64,000 bases of DNA from Sphingobacteriaceae bacterium. GTDB lineage: Bacteria; Bacteroidota; Bacteroidia; Sphingobacteriales; Sphingobacteriaceae. Below the pieces are notes generated by a model that ran no database searches, was not told where the DNA came from, and worked only from the letters and a program-made list of their open reading frames with translations. This document shows, in pieces, positions 53,323 through 61,274 of the stretch; the first letter of the stretch is position 1; the number at the start of each line of letters is the position of its first letter. The stretch covers positions 186,001 to 250,000 of the forward strand of contig JAGIAD010000028.1 of NCBI GenBank assembly GCA_017745075.1, given 5' to 3'. A program made the translations under genes and the position numbers.

Positions 53323-54573
53323 CTAAGCTTTATACTTTTTAAAAATAGTACTTGCCGTATGCCCACCGAAACCAAAAGTGTTATTTAGCACATAATTAAT
53401 TTCTTTTTTAATTGGTTCACCCAATACAATATTTAATCCTTCCGGAATATTTTCGTCAAGGTTTTTGGTGTTAATGGTAGGTGGAATTACATTATCCCTG
53501 ATGGATAAAACACTGATTAAACTCTCAACGGCACCGGCAGCACCTAATAAATGACCTGTCATCGATTTAGTGGCACCAATTATCACCGGCAAACCATTAA
53601 AAACAGTATTGATTCCCTGTAATTCACTCAAATCGCCCAATCCGGTTGAGGTAGCATGAGCATTAATATAATCGATTTTATCCGGAGTAATACCGGCATC
53701 TTTCAACGCTTTTGTCATTCCCAAAGCAGCACCTATCCCATCAGGTGGCGTTCCGGTAAGGTGATAGGCATCTGCAGCCATTCCACCACCAACAATTTCA
53801 GCATAAATATGCGCGCCACGTTGTAAAGCATATTCCAGCTCTTCTAAAATCAGGGCGCCTGCACCTTCACTCATCACAAAACCATCCCTGTCTTTATCAA
53901 AAGGTTTAGATGCGCCTTGCGGATCTTCGTTATTTTTAGATAAAGCCTGGGCAGCATTAAATCCACCAACAGAAGATTTGGTCAGGGCTGCCTCCGAGCC
54001 ACCTGCAATCATTACACTTGCCTTTCCTAAACGGATGGTATCAAATGCATTGATTATTGCTGTATTGGATGAAGCACAGGCCGAAACTGTACAATAATTG
54101 GGTCCGCGTAGTTTATGGCGGATAGAAATCGCTCCGGCGGCGATATCAACGATCATTTTAGGAATAAAATAAGGGTTAAACCTTGGTGTTCCGTCTCCGG
54201 CGTGAAATTCTTCCAATTGTGATTCGAAAGTACCGATACCACCGTTTCCTGTTGCCCAGATTACCCCCACTTCTGCTAACTGATCATCGTTCATATTACC
54301 GAAATCCAATCCTGCGTCTTTTATCGCCTGATCGCTCGAGCCAATTGCATATTGGGTAAAAAGGTCGTACTTTTTAATTTCTTTTTTCTCCAGGTATTCT
54401 TCAGGGTTAAAATCCTTTACTTCGCCTGCAAATTGCGTTTTAAACTTAGCCGGATCAAATTTTGTAATCGGGCCAATACCACTTTTACCAGCTAAAATCT
54501 GTTGCCAAAACTGCTCAACAGTATTGCCAAGCGGGGTTATAGCACCCAAACCTGTTACTACTACTCTTTTCAT
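53323..54573 (-). CDS. fabF: 3-oxoacyl-ACP synthase II (FabF/KAS II)
   Basis: A 416-residue condensing enzyme; the ATG at 54573 gives the canonical start MKRVVVTGLGAITPLGN. The catalytic triad is Cys166 in TVSACASSNTAI, His near 306 in YINAHATSTGLGD and His near 341 in KSMTGHLLGAAGAVE. It elongates acyl-ACP with malonyl-ACP in fatty-acid synthesis. In most Bacteroidota the main fabF follows acpP; here no acpP is present, so this is a solitary, perhaps secondary copy. A large hairpin lies in its leader. Confidence 0.94.
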   Translation of the reverse strand: MKRVVVTGLGAITPLGNTVEQFWQQILAGKSGIGPITKFDPAKFKTQFAGEVKDFNPEEYLEKKEIKKYDLFTQYAIGSSDQAIKDAGLDFGNMNDDQLAEVGVIWATGNGGIGTFESQLEEFHAGDGTPRFNPYFIPKMIVDIAAGAISIRHKLRGPNYCTVSACASSNTAIINAFDTIRLGKASVMIAGGSEAALTKSSVGGFNAAQALSKNNEDPQGASKPFDKDRDGFVMSEGAGALILEELEYALQRGAHIYAEIVGGGMAADAYHLTGTPPDGIGAALGMTKALKDAGITPDKIDYINAHATSTGLGDLSELQGINTVFNGLPVIIGATKSMTGHLLGAAGAVESLISVLSIRDNVIPPTINTKNLDENIPEGLNIVLGEPIKKEINYVLNNTFGFGGHTASTIFKKYKA

Positions 54574-54592
54574 TTTATTTTTTTTAGTCACT

Positions 54593-54638
54593 AAGCTCAA
54601 ATGACCAAACCATGTAATAGGTCTGATCATTTGAGCTT
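54593..54638 (-). promoter_or_regulatory. Long hairpin in the fabF leader
   Basis: AAGCTCAAATGA (54593-54604) and TCATTTGAGCTT (54627-54638) form a perfect 12-bp stem, which can be prolonged by GACC/GGTC with a 3-nt bulge. It ends about 20 nt before the fabF ATG, followed on the minus strand by AGTGACTAAAAAAAATAAA. It is not a usual terminator on this strand (no U-run); a cis-regulatory leader or protein-binding dyad is possible. Confidence 0.5.
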
Positions 54639-54726
54639 TTTACACTTATTGCCGCGAAAGTAAACATTCCTGCGATGAAAAATGTCATAATAAAAGCAAA
54701 GGAAATCCTTGCCTGTTTATTTACAG

Positions 54727-55497
54727 CTAATGCTGAACAGAATCAATCGCGGCCTTTCTGCTGGCATTCATGGCATTTAGCGCATCAACAGGCGATTGCC
54801 TGAACAGTTCGTAAATCTTTGCCGTATCGCCCACCCTGATTTCATATTCGTCATTCGCCAATGCGGTCAATAAATCAACTGCTACAACTGATGGTTTAAT
54901 ACCATTGTGCCCACCGATTTCTTTTGAAAATTCAGTATCGACCAGCGGAGGCATCAATTCGAAAACCTTTACAGGCGTTTCTTCCAGACTTAACCTTAAT
55001 GATGTACTATATGAATGAAGTGCTGCTTTACTGGCGGCATAGGTAGGTAAACTTATTCCCGGAACATAAGCTACAATTGATGATACATTAACAATTGCCG
55101 ATGATTCTTGTGCTAATAACACCGGCAATAACTTTTGGTTAATCCGGATGATTGATAGATAATTGGTCAGCATTTCATCTTCTGCATGAGTAAAGGCATC
55201 CTGATTTTGATCGGCCAGATTGTAAAGAATTGCCCTGCCTGCATTGTTGATCACGATATTCAATTGAGGAAATTCTGCCTTAATTCTTTCTACCAACAGA
55301 TCTACATCTCCTGCCTTGCTCACGTCAGACAGAATAGTGGTAACATTTTGAAGTGATGCAGCTGCCGCCTCCAATCGTTCCCGGTTTCTGCCGGTAATAA
55401 TTACATGGTTGTTTAAAGCAGTTAACTGTTTAGCAATTTCTAAACCAATGCCAGCGGTGCCGCCGATCAGTAAAACGGTATTTTGTGAAGTTTTCAT
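54727..55497 (-). CDS. Short-chain dehydrogenase/reductase (DltE-like)
   Basis: A 256-residue Rossmann-fold oxidoreductase. The cofactor loop is LIGGTAGIGLEIAKQL (TGxxxGxG variant with G at the first T, residues 10-25), NNAG is present as VINNAGRAILYNL, the Ser is in AIVNVSSIVAYVPG and the catalytic Tyr/Lys are in YAASKAALHSY. GRNRERL after strand 2 suggests NADP(H). It is probably co-transcribed with the upstream thioesterase gene and controlled by the TetR operator in front of that. Confidence 0.9.
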   Translation of the reverse strand: MKTSQNTVLLIGGTAGIGLEIAKQLTALNNHVIITGRNRERLEAAAASLQNVTTILSDVSKAGDVDLLVERIKAEFPQLNIVINNAGRAILYNLADQNQDAFTHAEDEMLTNYLSIIRINQKLLPVLLAQESSAIVNVSSIVAYVPGISLPTYAASKAALHSYSTSLRLSLEETPVKVFELMPPLVDTEFSKEIGGHNGIKPSVVAVDLLTALANDEYEIRVGDTAKIYELFRQSPVDALNAMNASRKAAIDSVQH

Positions 55498-55509
55498 TTT
55501 ATATATTTT

Positions 55510-55995
55510 TTAGAATTTTAAGATTAAACAAGTGCTCACTGCATGAGCGTAGACAGTATCATGCTCATCAAGCAATTGTGCTTCTACCAAAGCAGTACGG
55601 CCGCCGAGGTTGATCACCTTACCCAAAGTTTTTAGTTTTCCGGTTTTAATGGTAATGGCTTTCAGGAAATTTACCTTGAGCTCTAAAGTGGTATAGCCCT
55701 TACCAGCAGGTAAAAGTGAATGGACCGAACAGCCCATAGCCGAATCCAGAATAGCGGTGATTACTCCGCCATGCACCGTACCGATCGGGTTGTAATGAAA
55801 TTCCTGAGGTGTAAATTCAAAAACTACGTTTCCGGTTTCAATCAGGCTAACGCTAAAATCAAGCGTATACAAAAGTGGCGGCAAAGGAAGTTTATTGCTG
55901 CTCATAGCCTGTAAATAAGCAATTCCATCCATCTGCATGGCTTCTTTTGCTCCTTTCATGGGGTCGTCCCACGTAATTGTTCTGCTTCTTTCCAT
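55510..55995 (-). CDS. PaaI-family hotdog thioesterase
   Basis: A 161-residue thioesterase. The core has EFTPQEFHYNPIGTVHGGVITAILDSAMGCSVHSLLP (split: HYNPIGTVHGGVITAILDSA), where the HGG motif is typical of the PaaI group, and LELKVNFLKAITIKTGKLKT. It hydrolyses acyl- or aryl-CoA thioesters. It starts 7 bp from a TetR operator and precedes the SDR gene by 12 bp. Together with the TetR gene it forms a small self-regulated unit. Confidence 0.88.
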   Translation of the reverse strand: MERSRTITWDDPMKGAKEAMQMDGIAYLQAMSSNKLPLPPLLYTLDFSVSLIETGNVVFEFTPQEFHYNPIGTVHGGVITAILDSAMGCSVHSLLPAGKGYTTLELKVNFLKAITIKTGKLKTLGKVINLGGRTALVEAQLLDEHDTVYAHAVSTCLILKF

Positions 55996-56001
55996 ATTAA
56001 A

Positions 56002-56015
56002 ATACCAATCGGTAT
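56002..56015 (-). promoter_or_regulatory. TetR operator in front of the thioesterase/SDR pair
   Basis: ATACCAATCGGTAT, differing from the perfect ATACCGATCGGTAT dyad of the TetR gene by one base. It sits 7-20 bp upstream of the thioesterase start. Confidence 0.75.
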
Positions 56016-56033
56016 ATTTTTAGTTAAAAAATT

Positions 56034-56621
56034 TTAGCCGAGGCTATCGACATATTTTTTTAATGAATCCATAATTAAATCCCAATGGGCAGGTTTTGCG
56101 GTCAACCTCGAAATCATAATCCCACCTTCTACCATGGCAATAATGGTAAGCGCAACCTGCTCGGCGTTGTGCGAAGCATTTATCTCTTCGGCAGCAATAC
56201 CCGCTTCAACCAGTTTAACGATGCTGTTCTTCCAGGCGATCACAGCTTTCACTGCCCTCTCTCTTAATGCCGGGTGGGTATCATCGGCATCAATTGCGGT
56301 ATTTAAAATCGGACAACCACCTTCTGTTACCTTACCGTTAATCAGGTTCTGATAAATATTAACGTAAACCAATAATTTATCTTTCGCATGTTTTTGCCTG
56401 TTAATTTCCTTTTCTACCTTCGATGCAACATTTTTCAGGTTATAGTCAAAAGCAGCCAATGCCACTTCGTCCTTATTGGCGAAGTTGCCATAAATACTAC
56501 CCTTAGTTAGACCTGTAGCGGCAGTAATATCATTTAAAGAAGTACCTGCATAACCTTTCATATTAAAAATCGGTGCGGTTTTCTCTACAATGAAATTCCT
56601 CGTTTTTTCTGCCTTGTTCAT
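56034..56621 (-). CDS. TetR/AcrR-family repressor
   Basis: A 195-residue regulator. The N-terminal HTH is AGTSLNDITAATGLTKGSIYGNFANKDEV (read in two parts: DITAATGLTKGSIYGNF near 28-44), followed by a ligand-binding helical domain with GCPILNTAIDADDTHP near 100-116, a pattern of the TetR_C_6/16-like group. An 18-bp perfect palindrome precedes its start and a one-mismatch version precedes the adjacent thioesterase gene, so it most likely represses both. Acyl-CoA or a related compound is a plausible inducer. Confidence 0.92.
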   Translation of the reverse strand: MNKAEKTRNFIVEKTAPIFNMKGYAGTSLNDITAATGLTKGSIYGNFANKDEVALAAFDYNLKNVASKVEKEINRQKHAKDKLLVYVNIYQNLINGKVTEGGCPILNTAIDADDTHPALRERAVKAVIAWKNSIVKLVEAGIAAEEINASHNAEQVALTIIAMVEGGIMISRLTAKPAHWDLIMDSLKKYVDSLG

Positions 56622-56646
56622 GTCCTTTGAAATTAACAGGACAAAT

Positions 56647-56664
56647 ATATACCGATCGGTATAT
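56647..56664 (-). promoter_or_regulatory. TetR autoregulatory operator
   Basis: ATATACCGATCGGTATAT is a perfect 18-bp palindrome 26 bp upstream of the TetR start. TACCGATCGGTA-type dyads are classic for AcrR/QacR-like repressors. Confidence 0.8.
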
Positions 56665-56767
56665 TAAATGCAAATATTTTTATCATGGGAATCTCCTTTT
56701 AATTATGGGACAGGCTTTCTTCAATTTCTAAAATTCATTTTACGTTTGAATTTTGTAACTTTGATCT

Positions 56768-57679
56768 ATGAACAAGCCAGAAACCATTGAAGATTTTTAT
56801 CAGAACAAATTCAGTTTCCTGCCAGATAACCTACAGAACGGCGTTGGCCATTTTAACGTTTTTAAGCTGGAAGATTGCTTAAGGGACGATAGTAAGCCAA
56901 TGAGCTATAACCGCAGGGATTACTACAAAATATGCCTTACCCGCGGCCATAATGTTTACCATTATGCCGATAAAAGTATTGAGATTAATGGCACAGCTTT
57001 AATTTTTTTCAACCCGCTTGTACCTTATACCTGGGAGCTTGCCAGTGGTAAACAGAGCGAGGTAACAGGCTATTTCTGTATTTTTACTGAAGCTTTTTTT
57101 AAGGAAAAGATCCGTGGAAATATAGGCGATCTGCCGATGTTTACCCCTGGAGGAAAGCCTGCATACATTTTAAATGAACAGCAGGACAAGCAAATTGAGG
57201 CCATTTTTGCCAAAATGTTTGAAGAAATTAATACCGATTATATTTATAAGTATGATCTGCTACGGAATTACATTACGGAAATCACACATTTTGCTTTAAA
57301 AACAGAGCCTTCAGAAAATTTATTCAGACATACCGACGCCAATGCCCGCATTACCTCGGTATTTACGGAACTGCTGGAGCGCCAGTTCCCAATCGAAACC
57401 ACTACCCAAAGGTTTACCATGCGATCGGCAAAAGATTATGCCGCACAACTTTCGGTACATGTAAACCATTTAAACCGGGCCATTAAAGAAACTACAGGTA
57501 AAACTACTACAAACTACATCACAGAGCGTTTATTGACTGAAGCAAAGGCCCTGTTAAAACATACCGACTGGAACATATCTGAAATTGGTTACTGCCTGGG
57601 CTTTGAAGAACCGACACATTTTAACAACTTTTTCAAAAAATTGACCAACCACACCCCTACTTCTTATCGAATTGTTTGA
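56768..57679 (+). CDS. AraC-family transcriptional regulator
   Basis: A 303-residue activator. The N-terminal half is a cupin-like sensor region (HNVYHYADKSIEINGTALIF; PLVPYTWELASGKQSEVTGY). The C-terminal AraC domain (about 200-303) has two HTHs: AKDYAAQLSVHVNHLNRAIKE and NISEIGYCLGFEEPTHFNNF, ending KKLTNHTPTSYR. It is divergent from the TetR gene and 82 bp upstream of an SDR gene, which it likely activates. TACGTTTGA occurs both upstream of this gene (56741-56749) and of the SDR (57692-57700). Confidence 0.9.
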   Translation: MNKPETIEDFYQNKFSFLPDNLQNGVGHFNVFKLEDCLRDDSKPMSYNRRDYYKICLTRGHNVYHYADKSIEINGTALIFFNPLVPYTWELASGKQSEVTGYFCIFTEAFFKEKIRGNIGDLPMFTPGGKPAYILNEQQDKQIEAIFAKMFEEINTDYIYKYDLLRNYITEITHFALKTEPSENLFRHTDANARITSVFTELLERQFPIETTTQRFTMRSAKDYAAQLSVHVNHLNRAIKETTGKTTTNYITERLLTEAKALLKHTDWNISEIGYCLGFEEPTHFNNFFKKLTNHTPTSYRIV

Positions 57680-57731
57680 ATTTCGTAATCATACGTTTGA
57701 TTGACGTAATAAATTGAAGCCGTTTACACTG

Positions 57732-57739
57732 TAATTTTG
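57732..57739 (+). promoter_or_regulatory. -7 promoter element of the first SDR gene
   Basis: TAATTTTG (TAnnTTTG) 22 bp before the ATG. The AraC-linked motif TACGTTTGA is 32 bp upstream of it, a sensible activator position. Confidence 0.45.
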
Positions 57740-57761
57740 TGTTAAGAAAAACAATAAAATT

Positions 57762-58601
57762 ATGGGCATGAAAAAAGTTTGGTTTATTACCGGAGCTTCA
57801 AAAGGCTTAGGATTAAGTTTGGTAAATCAATTGCTTAAAGCTGGCCAGTCTGTTGCGGCTACTTCAAGAAACATTGATGAACTTAAAAAAGCTGTAAATG
57901 CAGATACGGAAAAATTCCTTCCACTGGCTGTTAACCTGGCCGATGAAAAAAGTGTGGAGGAAGCTATAAAGGCCACCATTGCAAAATTCGAAAGGATTGA
58001 TGTGGTGATCAATAATGCTGGTTATGGCATCGGGGGCAGCATTGAAGAATTGACTGATGCAGAAACACGCAATAGTTTTGATGTAAATGTTTTCGGAACG
58101 TTAAATGTGATCAGAAAAGCTTCACCTTATTTAAGGGCACAACACTCTGGACATATTATCAATATTGCATCAATTGCAGGTATTGCCGGCGCAACAGGCT
58201 GGGCTGTTTATGCTGCAGCGAAATCGGCAGTTATTGCCTTATCCGAAGTACTGGCCGAAGACCTTAAAGAATTTGGTGTAAAAGTAACTGTTGTTGCACC
58301 CGGCGCTTTCAGAACCAGTTTCTTAACTCCTGATTCATTGATTCTGGCAGCCAATCCTATCGCTGAATATGAAGAAGTAAGGACAATACATGCCAAGTAT
58401 TTAAAAATGGATGGCCAACAGGTTGGAGATCCGGAAAAAGCAGCTGCTGCCATGATTTCTCTGGTCAGTATGCCTAATCCGCCATTACGTTTACTCTTGG
58501 GAAATGATGCTTTTCAGAGGGCAAACACTAAGATAGAGGCTTTAACAAAAGAGTTTAAAGACTGGAAAGCCATCACGATTTCGACAGATTTCGACAATTA
58601 A
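57762..58601 (+). CDS. Short-chain dehydrogenase/reductase, copy 1
   Basis: A 279-residue SDR. Cofactor loop FITGASKGLGLSLVNQ, then TSRNIDEL (Arg after strand 2, NADPH preference), VINNAGYGIGGSIEE, INIASIAGIAG and the catalytic Tyr/Lys in GWAVYAAAKSAVIAL. The end PPLRLLLGNDAFQRANTKIE is typical of this group of Bacteroidota enzymes. The start is the first ATG; a second ATG lies two codons later. Paralogue of the next gene, and probably under the AraC regulator. Confidence 0.9.
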   Translation: MGMKKVWFITGASKGLGLSLVNQLLKAGQSVAATSRNIDELKKAVNADTEKFLPLAVNLADEKSVEEAIKATIAKFERIDVVINNAGYGIGGSIEELTDAETRNSFDVNVFGTLNVIRKASPYLRAQHSGHIINIASIAGIAGATGWAVYAAAKSAVIALSEVLAEDLKEFGVKVTVVAPGAFRTSFLTPDSLILAANPIAEYEEVRTIHAKYLKMDGQQVGDPEKAAAAMISLVSMPNPPLRLLLGNDAFQRANTKIEALTKEFKDWKAITISTDFDN

Positions 58602-58634
58602 TCAGGTGCCAATAGCGAATTAGTAAGCAAAGAA

Positions 58635-58714
58635 TTGTCAGCCTGAGCTTGTTGAAGGACCTGCCACAAAATTGTCTAAGACATTTGGGTACTTCGTCAA
58701 GCTCAACGTGACAA
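58635..58714 (+). repeat. Palindromic repeat of a second type
   Basis: TTGTCA (58635-58640) opens and TGACAA (58709-58714) closes an 80-bp imperfect palindrome with arms GCCTGAGCTTGTTGAAG and CTTCGTCAAGCTCAACG. It is related in layout to the other family (GTCA-...-TGAC ends) but not in sequence. It lies between the two SDR genes. Confidence 0.7.
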
Positions 58715-58762
58715 CTTTTAAATACAATCTCAATAACTCACATCATTCTAAAAAACAATATC

Positions 58763-59614
58763 ATGGAAAATCAAAAAGTTTGGTTTGTAACAGGCGCGTC
58801 CAAAGGCCTGGGATTAACCCTTGTAAAAACACTATTAAACAAAGGCATTAACGTTGCCGCAACTTCAAGAAATTTAAACGATTTAATCAAAGCCGTAGGC
58901 GAACACGAAAACTTCTTACCATTAAGTGTTGATTTAATAAACGAAGACAGTGTAGAAGCCGCAGTGAGCCAAACCATTAGCAAATTTGGCCAGGTTAATG
59001 TAGTGGTAAACAATGCCGGTTATGGCATGCTCGGTGCTTTGGAAGAACTCAGCGACAAAGAATCACGGGAGAACTTTGATGTAAATGTTTTCGGTTCATT
59101 AAATGTGATCAGAAAAGTGCTTCCTCAATTAAGAAAACAAAAATCAGGTCACATTTTCAACATATCATCTATTGGTGGCTTTTCAGGCAATTTCCCGGGT
59201 TTTGGTATTTATTGTGCCACCAAATTTGCGGTAGTTGGCTTTACCGAATCGTTGGCTGCTGAAGTAAAATCAATGGGAATAAAGGCAACTGTTGTAGAAC
59301 CAGGTTATTTCAGAACAGCGTTTCTAACCGAAGGATCATTAGCGGTACCAAATACACCTATTGATGCTTACAAAGAAGTACGCGAATCGCAGGCTACACA
59401 CCAGAACGACATCAATAACCAACAGCCCGGCGATCCGGCCAAGGCAGTTGAAGTAATTATTGAAGCCGCAAAAAGTGAAAACCCGCCGCTTCATTTATTT
59501 CTGGGGCCTGATGCTTACCAGGTTGCTGATGCAAAAATTGCAGACGTACAAAGAGATATGGCAAACTGGAAATACCTGGCAACAGCCACTAATTTTGACG
59601 AGGTAAATGCTTAA
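58763..59614 (+). CDS. Short-chain dehydrogenase/reductase, copy 2
   Basis: A 283-residue paralogue of the preceding SDR: FVTGASKGLGLTLVKTL, VVVNNAGYGMLGALEE, IFNISSIGGFSG, catalytic IYCATKFAVVGF, and VEPGYFRTAFLTEGSLA. The overall identity is roughly half. It is separated from copy 1 by 161 bp holding a dispersed palindrome, so the two may be transcribed separately. Substrate unknown. Confidence 0.9.
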   Translation: MENQKVWFVTGASKGLGLTLVKTLLNKGINVAATSRNLNDLIKAVGEHENFLPLSVDLINEDSVEAAVSQTISKFGQVNVVVNNAGYGMLGALEELSDKESRENFDVNVFGSLNVIRKVLPQLRKQKSGHIFNISSIGGFSGNFPGFGIYCATKFAVVGFTESLAAEVKSMGIKATVVEPGYFRTAFLTEGSLAVPNTPIDAYKEVRESQATHQNDINNQQPGDPAKAVEVIIEAAKSENPPLHLFLGPDAYQVADAKIADVQRDMANWKYLATATNFDEVNA

Positions 59615-59687
59615 AATTTGAAGCTGTCGTCGTCACCAAATCCAATTACTAAAATTGAATAATTAAGTGATGACAGTCCCCAAGTGG

Positions 59688-59785
59688 TCGTCATTTCGAG
59701 CGGAGTGCTACGAAGCCGGGAAATCTATCTAAAGAGATCTCTCTCCCGACTTAACGTCGGGACTGCGCTTCAGTCGAGATGACGA
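59688..59785 (-). repeat. Dispersed palindromic repeat, copy 4 (reversed)
   Basis: TCGTCATTTCGAGCGGAGTG (59688-) opens and CTTCAGTCGAGATGACGA closes; compared with copies 2, 3 and 6 it is in the opposite orientation. It lies just beyond the Acr3 relic, at the end of the ars operon. Confidence 0.85.
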
Positions 59786-59792
59786 TTATCTT

Positions 59793-59894
59793 CTAATTAA
59801 AATATCTCTTCCTGAGCCATTTCGCTAAATTCACCAGTGCAATCAAAGCAGGAACCTCTACCGGCAAATCTATTCCCCCAATTATTTGCCGATA
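59793..59894 (-). pseudogene. C-terminal relic of an Acr3-type arsenite permease
   Basis: Directly after the arsC stop, in another frame, 33 codons can be read up to a TAG at 59793-59795. They encode YRQIIGGIDLPVEVPALIAL and then VNLAKWLRKRYFN. The VEVPxLIxLVNxAxWxxKxYF ending matches, as far as I can recall, the last transmembrane helix and tail of Acr3 permeases, which in Bacteroidota follow arsC. No start or earlier helices are present, so a deletion has fused the arsC end to the last Acr3 helix. A chance match cannot be excluded without a search. Confidence 0.65.
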
Positions 59895-59896
59895 CC

Positions 59897-60316
59897 CTAT
59901 TCTTTTAAATTTTTGTTTACAAAATCCTCCATGTAGGCTTTAACCAAGTCTCTCGTACTTCTGAATTGCGCCATAATTTCTGATTCAGTACCCGTCGCTT
60001 TAGCCGGATCCGGAAAGTTATGGTGTAGTTTTATAGCTTGAGTTGGAAAATATGGACAACTTTCTTTGGCATGATCGCATACGGTAATCACGTAATCAAA
60101 AGGAACATCAAAATATTCTTCGATATGATTTGATGTCTGGGCTGAAATATCGATTCCATCTTCAGCCATTATTTTAACTGCCCTGGGGTTAACGCCATGC
60201 ACTTCGATACCCGCACTGTAGATTTTTGCTTTGTTTTGAGCGAAATATTTCAGATATCCTTCTGCAAGTTGACTACGGCAGCTGTTTCCGGTGCAGAGCA
60301 CCAATACATTTTTCAT
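59897..60316 (-). CDS. arsC: Arsenate reductase / low-molecular-weight protein tyrosine phosphatase
   Basis: A 139-residue enzyme; ATG at 60316 gives the canonical MKNVLVLCTGNSCRSQLAEG (the longer frame overlaps the upstream gene). Cys8 and Arg14 of the CX5R loop are present (CTGNSCR), as are the Asp and Cys of VITVCDHAKESCPYFP (about residues 74-86) used in the thioredoxin-coupled cascade. It reduces arsenate to arsenite. It follows the Cys-rich gene and arsR; the arsenite pump that usually follows is reduced to a relic. Confidence 0.92.
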   Translation of the reverse strand: MKNVLVLCTGNSCRSQLAEGYLKYFAQNKAKIYSAGIEVHGVNPRAVKIMAEDGIDISAQTSNHIEEYFDVPFDYVITVCDHAKESCPYFPTQAIKLHHNFPDPAKATGTESEIMAQFRSTRDLVKAYMEDFVNKNLKE

Positions 60317-60333
60317 TACTTTAAATTTAATTC

Positions 60334-60900
60334 TTAACAACACCCACTGCCCGGTGTGCAAGTATTTTGATTAACAGTCAGGTTTACTAACTCAATTTTT
60401 CTTTTTTCAGGCTGAGCAGGTACACAGCATTCTTCACCAGTAGCAGTGGTACCACAACTTCCACCGCGGTTCATCGCCTTACATTGTGTAGCATCAGGTG
60501 TGAGGTTTATAATCAGATTGTCGCCGTCAATTTTAAATTCACCGGGGTACATTTGTCTGGTATCAAATTCTGAATTACCGAATTCAATTTTTACAACACC
60601 TTTGGGGTTTAAAGCCAGTTTACTTTCTACCAGGTCGATGATCGACAACGCTTTTTTAACCTGCATTGCTCTGCCCTCTTCTTCTTCTGTTGGCTCCCAT
60701 AACTGCACAACAATTTCTGTCCATGCGTTCACCACACCGCCACAATCCACGGAGGTAATTGATGCCTGTTTAATTTCAGTAATGTGGTAATTGGCATTTA
60801 CCCACTTATCAGTAGCATATTGGAACTGCAACAGCAATTCAGGATGTTGCAGAAGTTTAGCTTTAAAGTTGCTCCATTCAATTGAGGAAATATTAATCAT
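60334..60900 (-). CDS. Cysteine-rich ars-operon protein (DUF6428-like)
   Basis: A 188-residue cytosolic protein; I use the ATG at 60900, since the longer frame runs into arsR. The main part (1-135) is a globular domain with ISSIEWSNFKAKLLQHPEL and ITEIKQASITSVDCGGVVNA. The tail (about 137-188) holds eight Cys: TQCKAMNRGGSCG, EECCVPA and TCTPGSGCC. Proteins of this kind occur between arsR and arsC in Bacteroidota, and the tail could bind As(III). That role is inference. Confidence 0.75.
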   Translation of the reverse strand: MINISSIEWSNFKAKLLQHPELLLQFQYATDKWVNANYHITEIKQASITSVDCGGVVNAWTEIVVQLWEPTEEEEGRAMQVKKALSIIDLVESKLALNPKGVVKIEFGNSEFDTRQMYPGEFKIDGDNLIINLTPDATQCKAMNRGGSCGTTATGEECCVPAQPEKRKIELVNLTVNQNTCTPGSGCC

Positions 60901-60937
60901 AATATTGCAATTTAACGATTGATTTATATAAAAATTT

Positions 60938-61267
60938 TTAACAGCAATTTTGCTCGCCTTTATACGATAAGAAGAAATTACCCAGCTGATTTTGAAGCAA
61001 TTTCCATGTTTTAGGTTCAATACAATAACAAACGCTCACTCCTTCAATAGTCCCTTGTATAATACCGGCGTTTTTAAGCTCTTTTAAATGTTGAGAGATG
61101 GTTGCCTGCGCTAAACCCAGTTCATCAACCAGATCACCACAAATGCAGGTGTTTGATTTCAGAATACGCTGAAGAATGGCTATCCTGGCTGGATGGGCCA
61201 ACGCTTTTAGCCAGACGGCCATTTGATTTTGCTGTTCGGTAAAGATTTCGGTTTTTGTAAGTCCCAT
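60938..61267 (-). CDS. arsR: ArsR-family arsenic-responsive repressor
   Basis: A 109-residue winged-helix repressor. The recognition unit is ELGLAQATISQHLKELKNAGI (residues about 50-70) preceded by SNTCICGDLVD, a C-x-C motif in the alpha-3 region like the ELCVCDL metal site of classical ArsR. The tail ends GEQNCC, a further thiol pair. Metalloid binding would release DNA. A dyad before its start is the probable operator. It is the first gene of the ars operon and divergent from a small EamA transporter. Confidence 0.92.
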   Translation of the reverse strand: MGLTKTEIFTEQQNQMAVWLKALAHPARIAILQRILKSNTCICGDLVDELGLAQATISQHLKELKNAGIIQGTIEGVSVCYCIEPKTWKLLQNQLGNFFLSYKGEQNCC

Positions 61268-61274
61268 AATTTAT

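Noticed and set aside
54593..54638. Terminator for the SDR gene upstream of fabF
   Set aside because: The hairpin is not followed by a U-run on the minus strand; it is kept as a leader structure instead.
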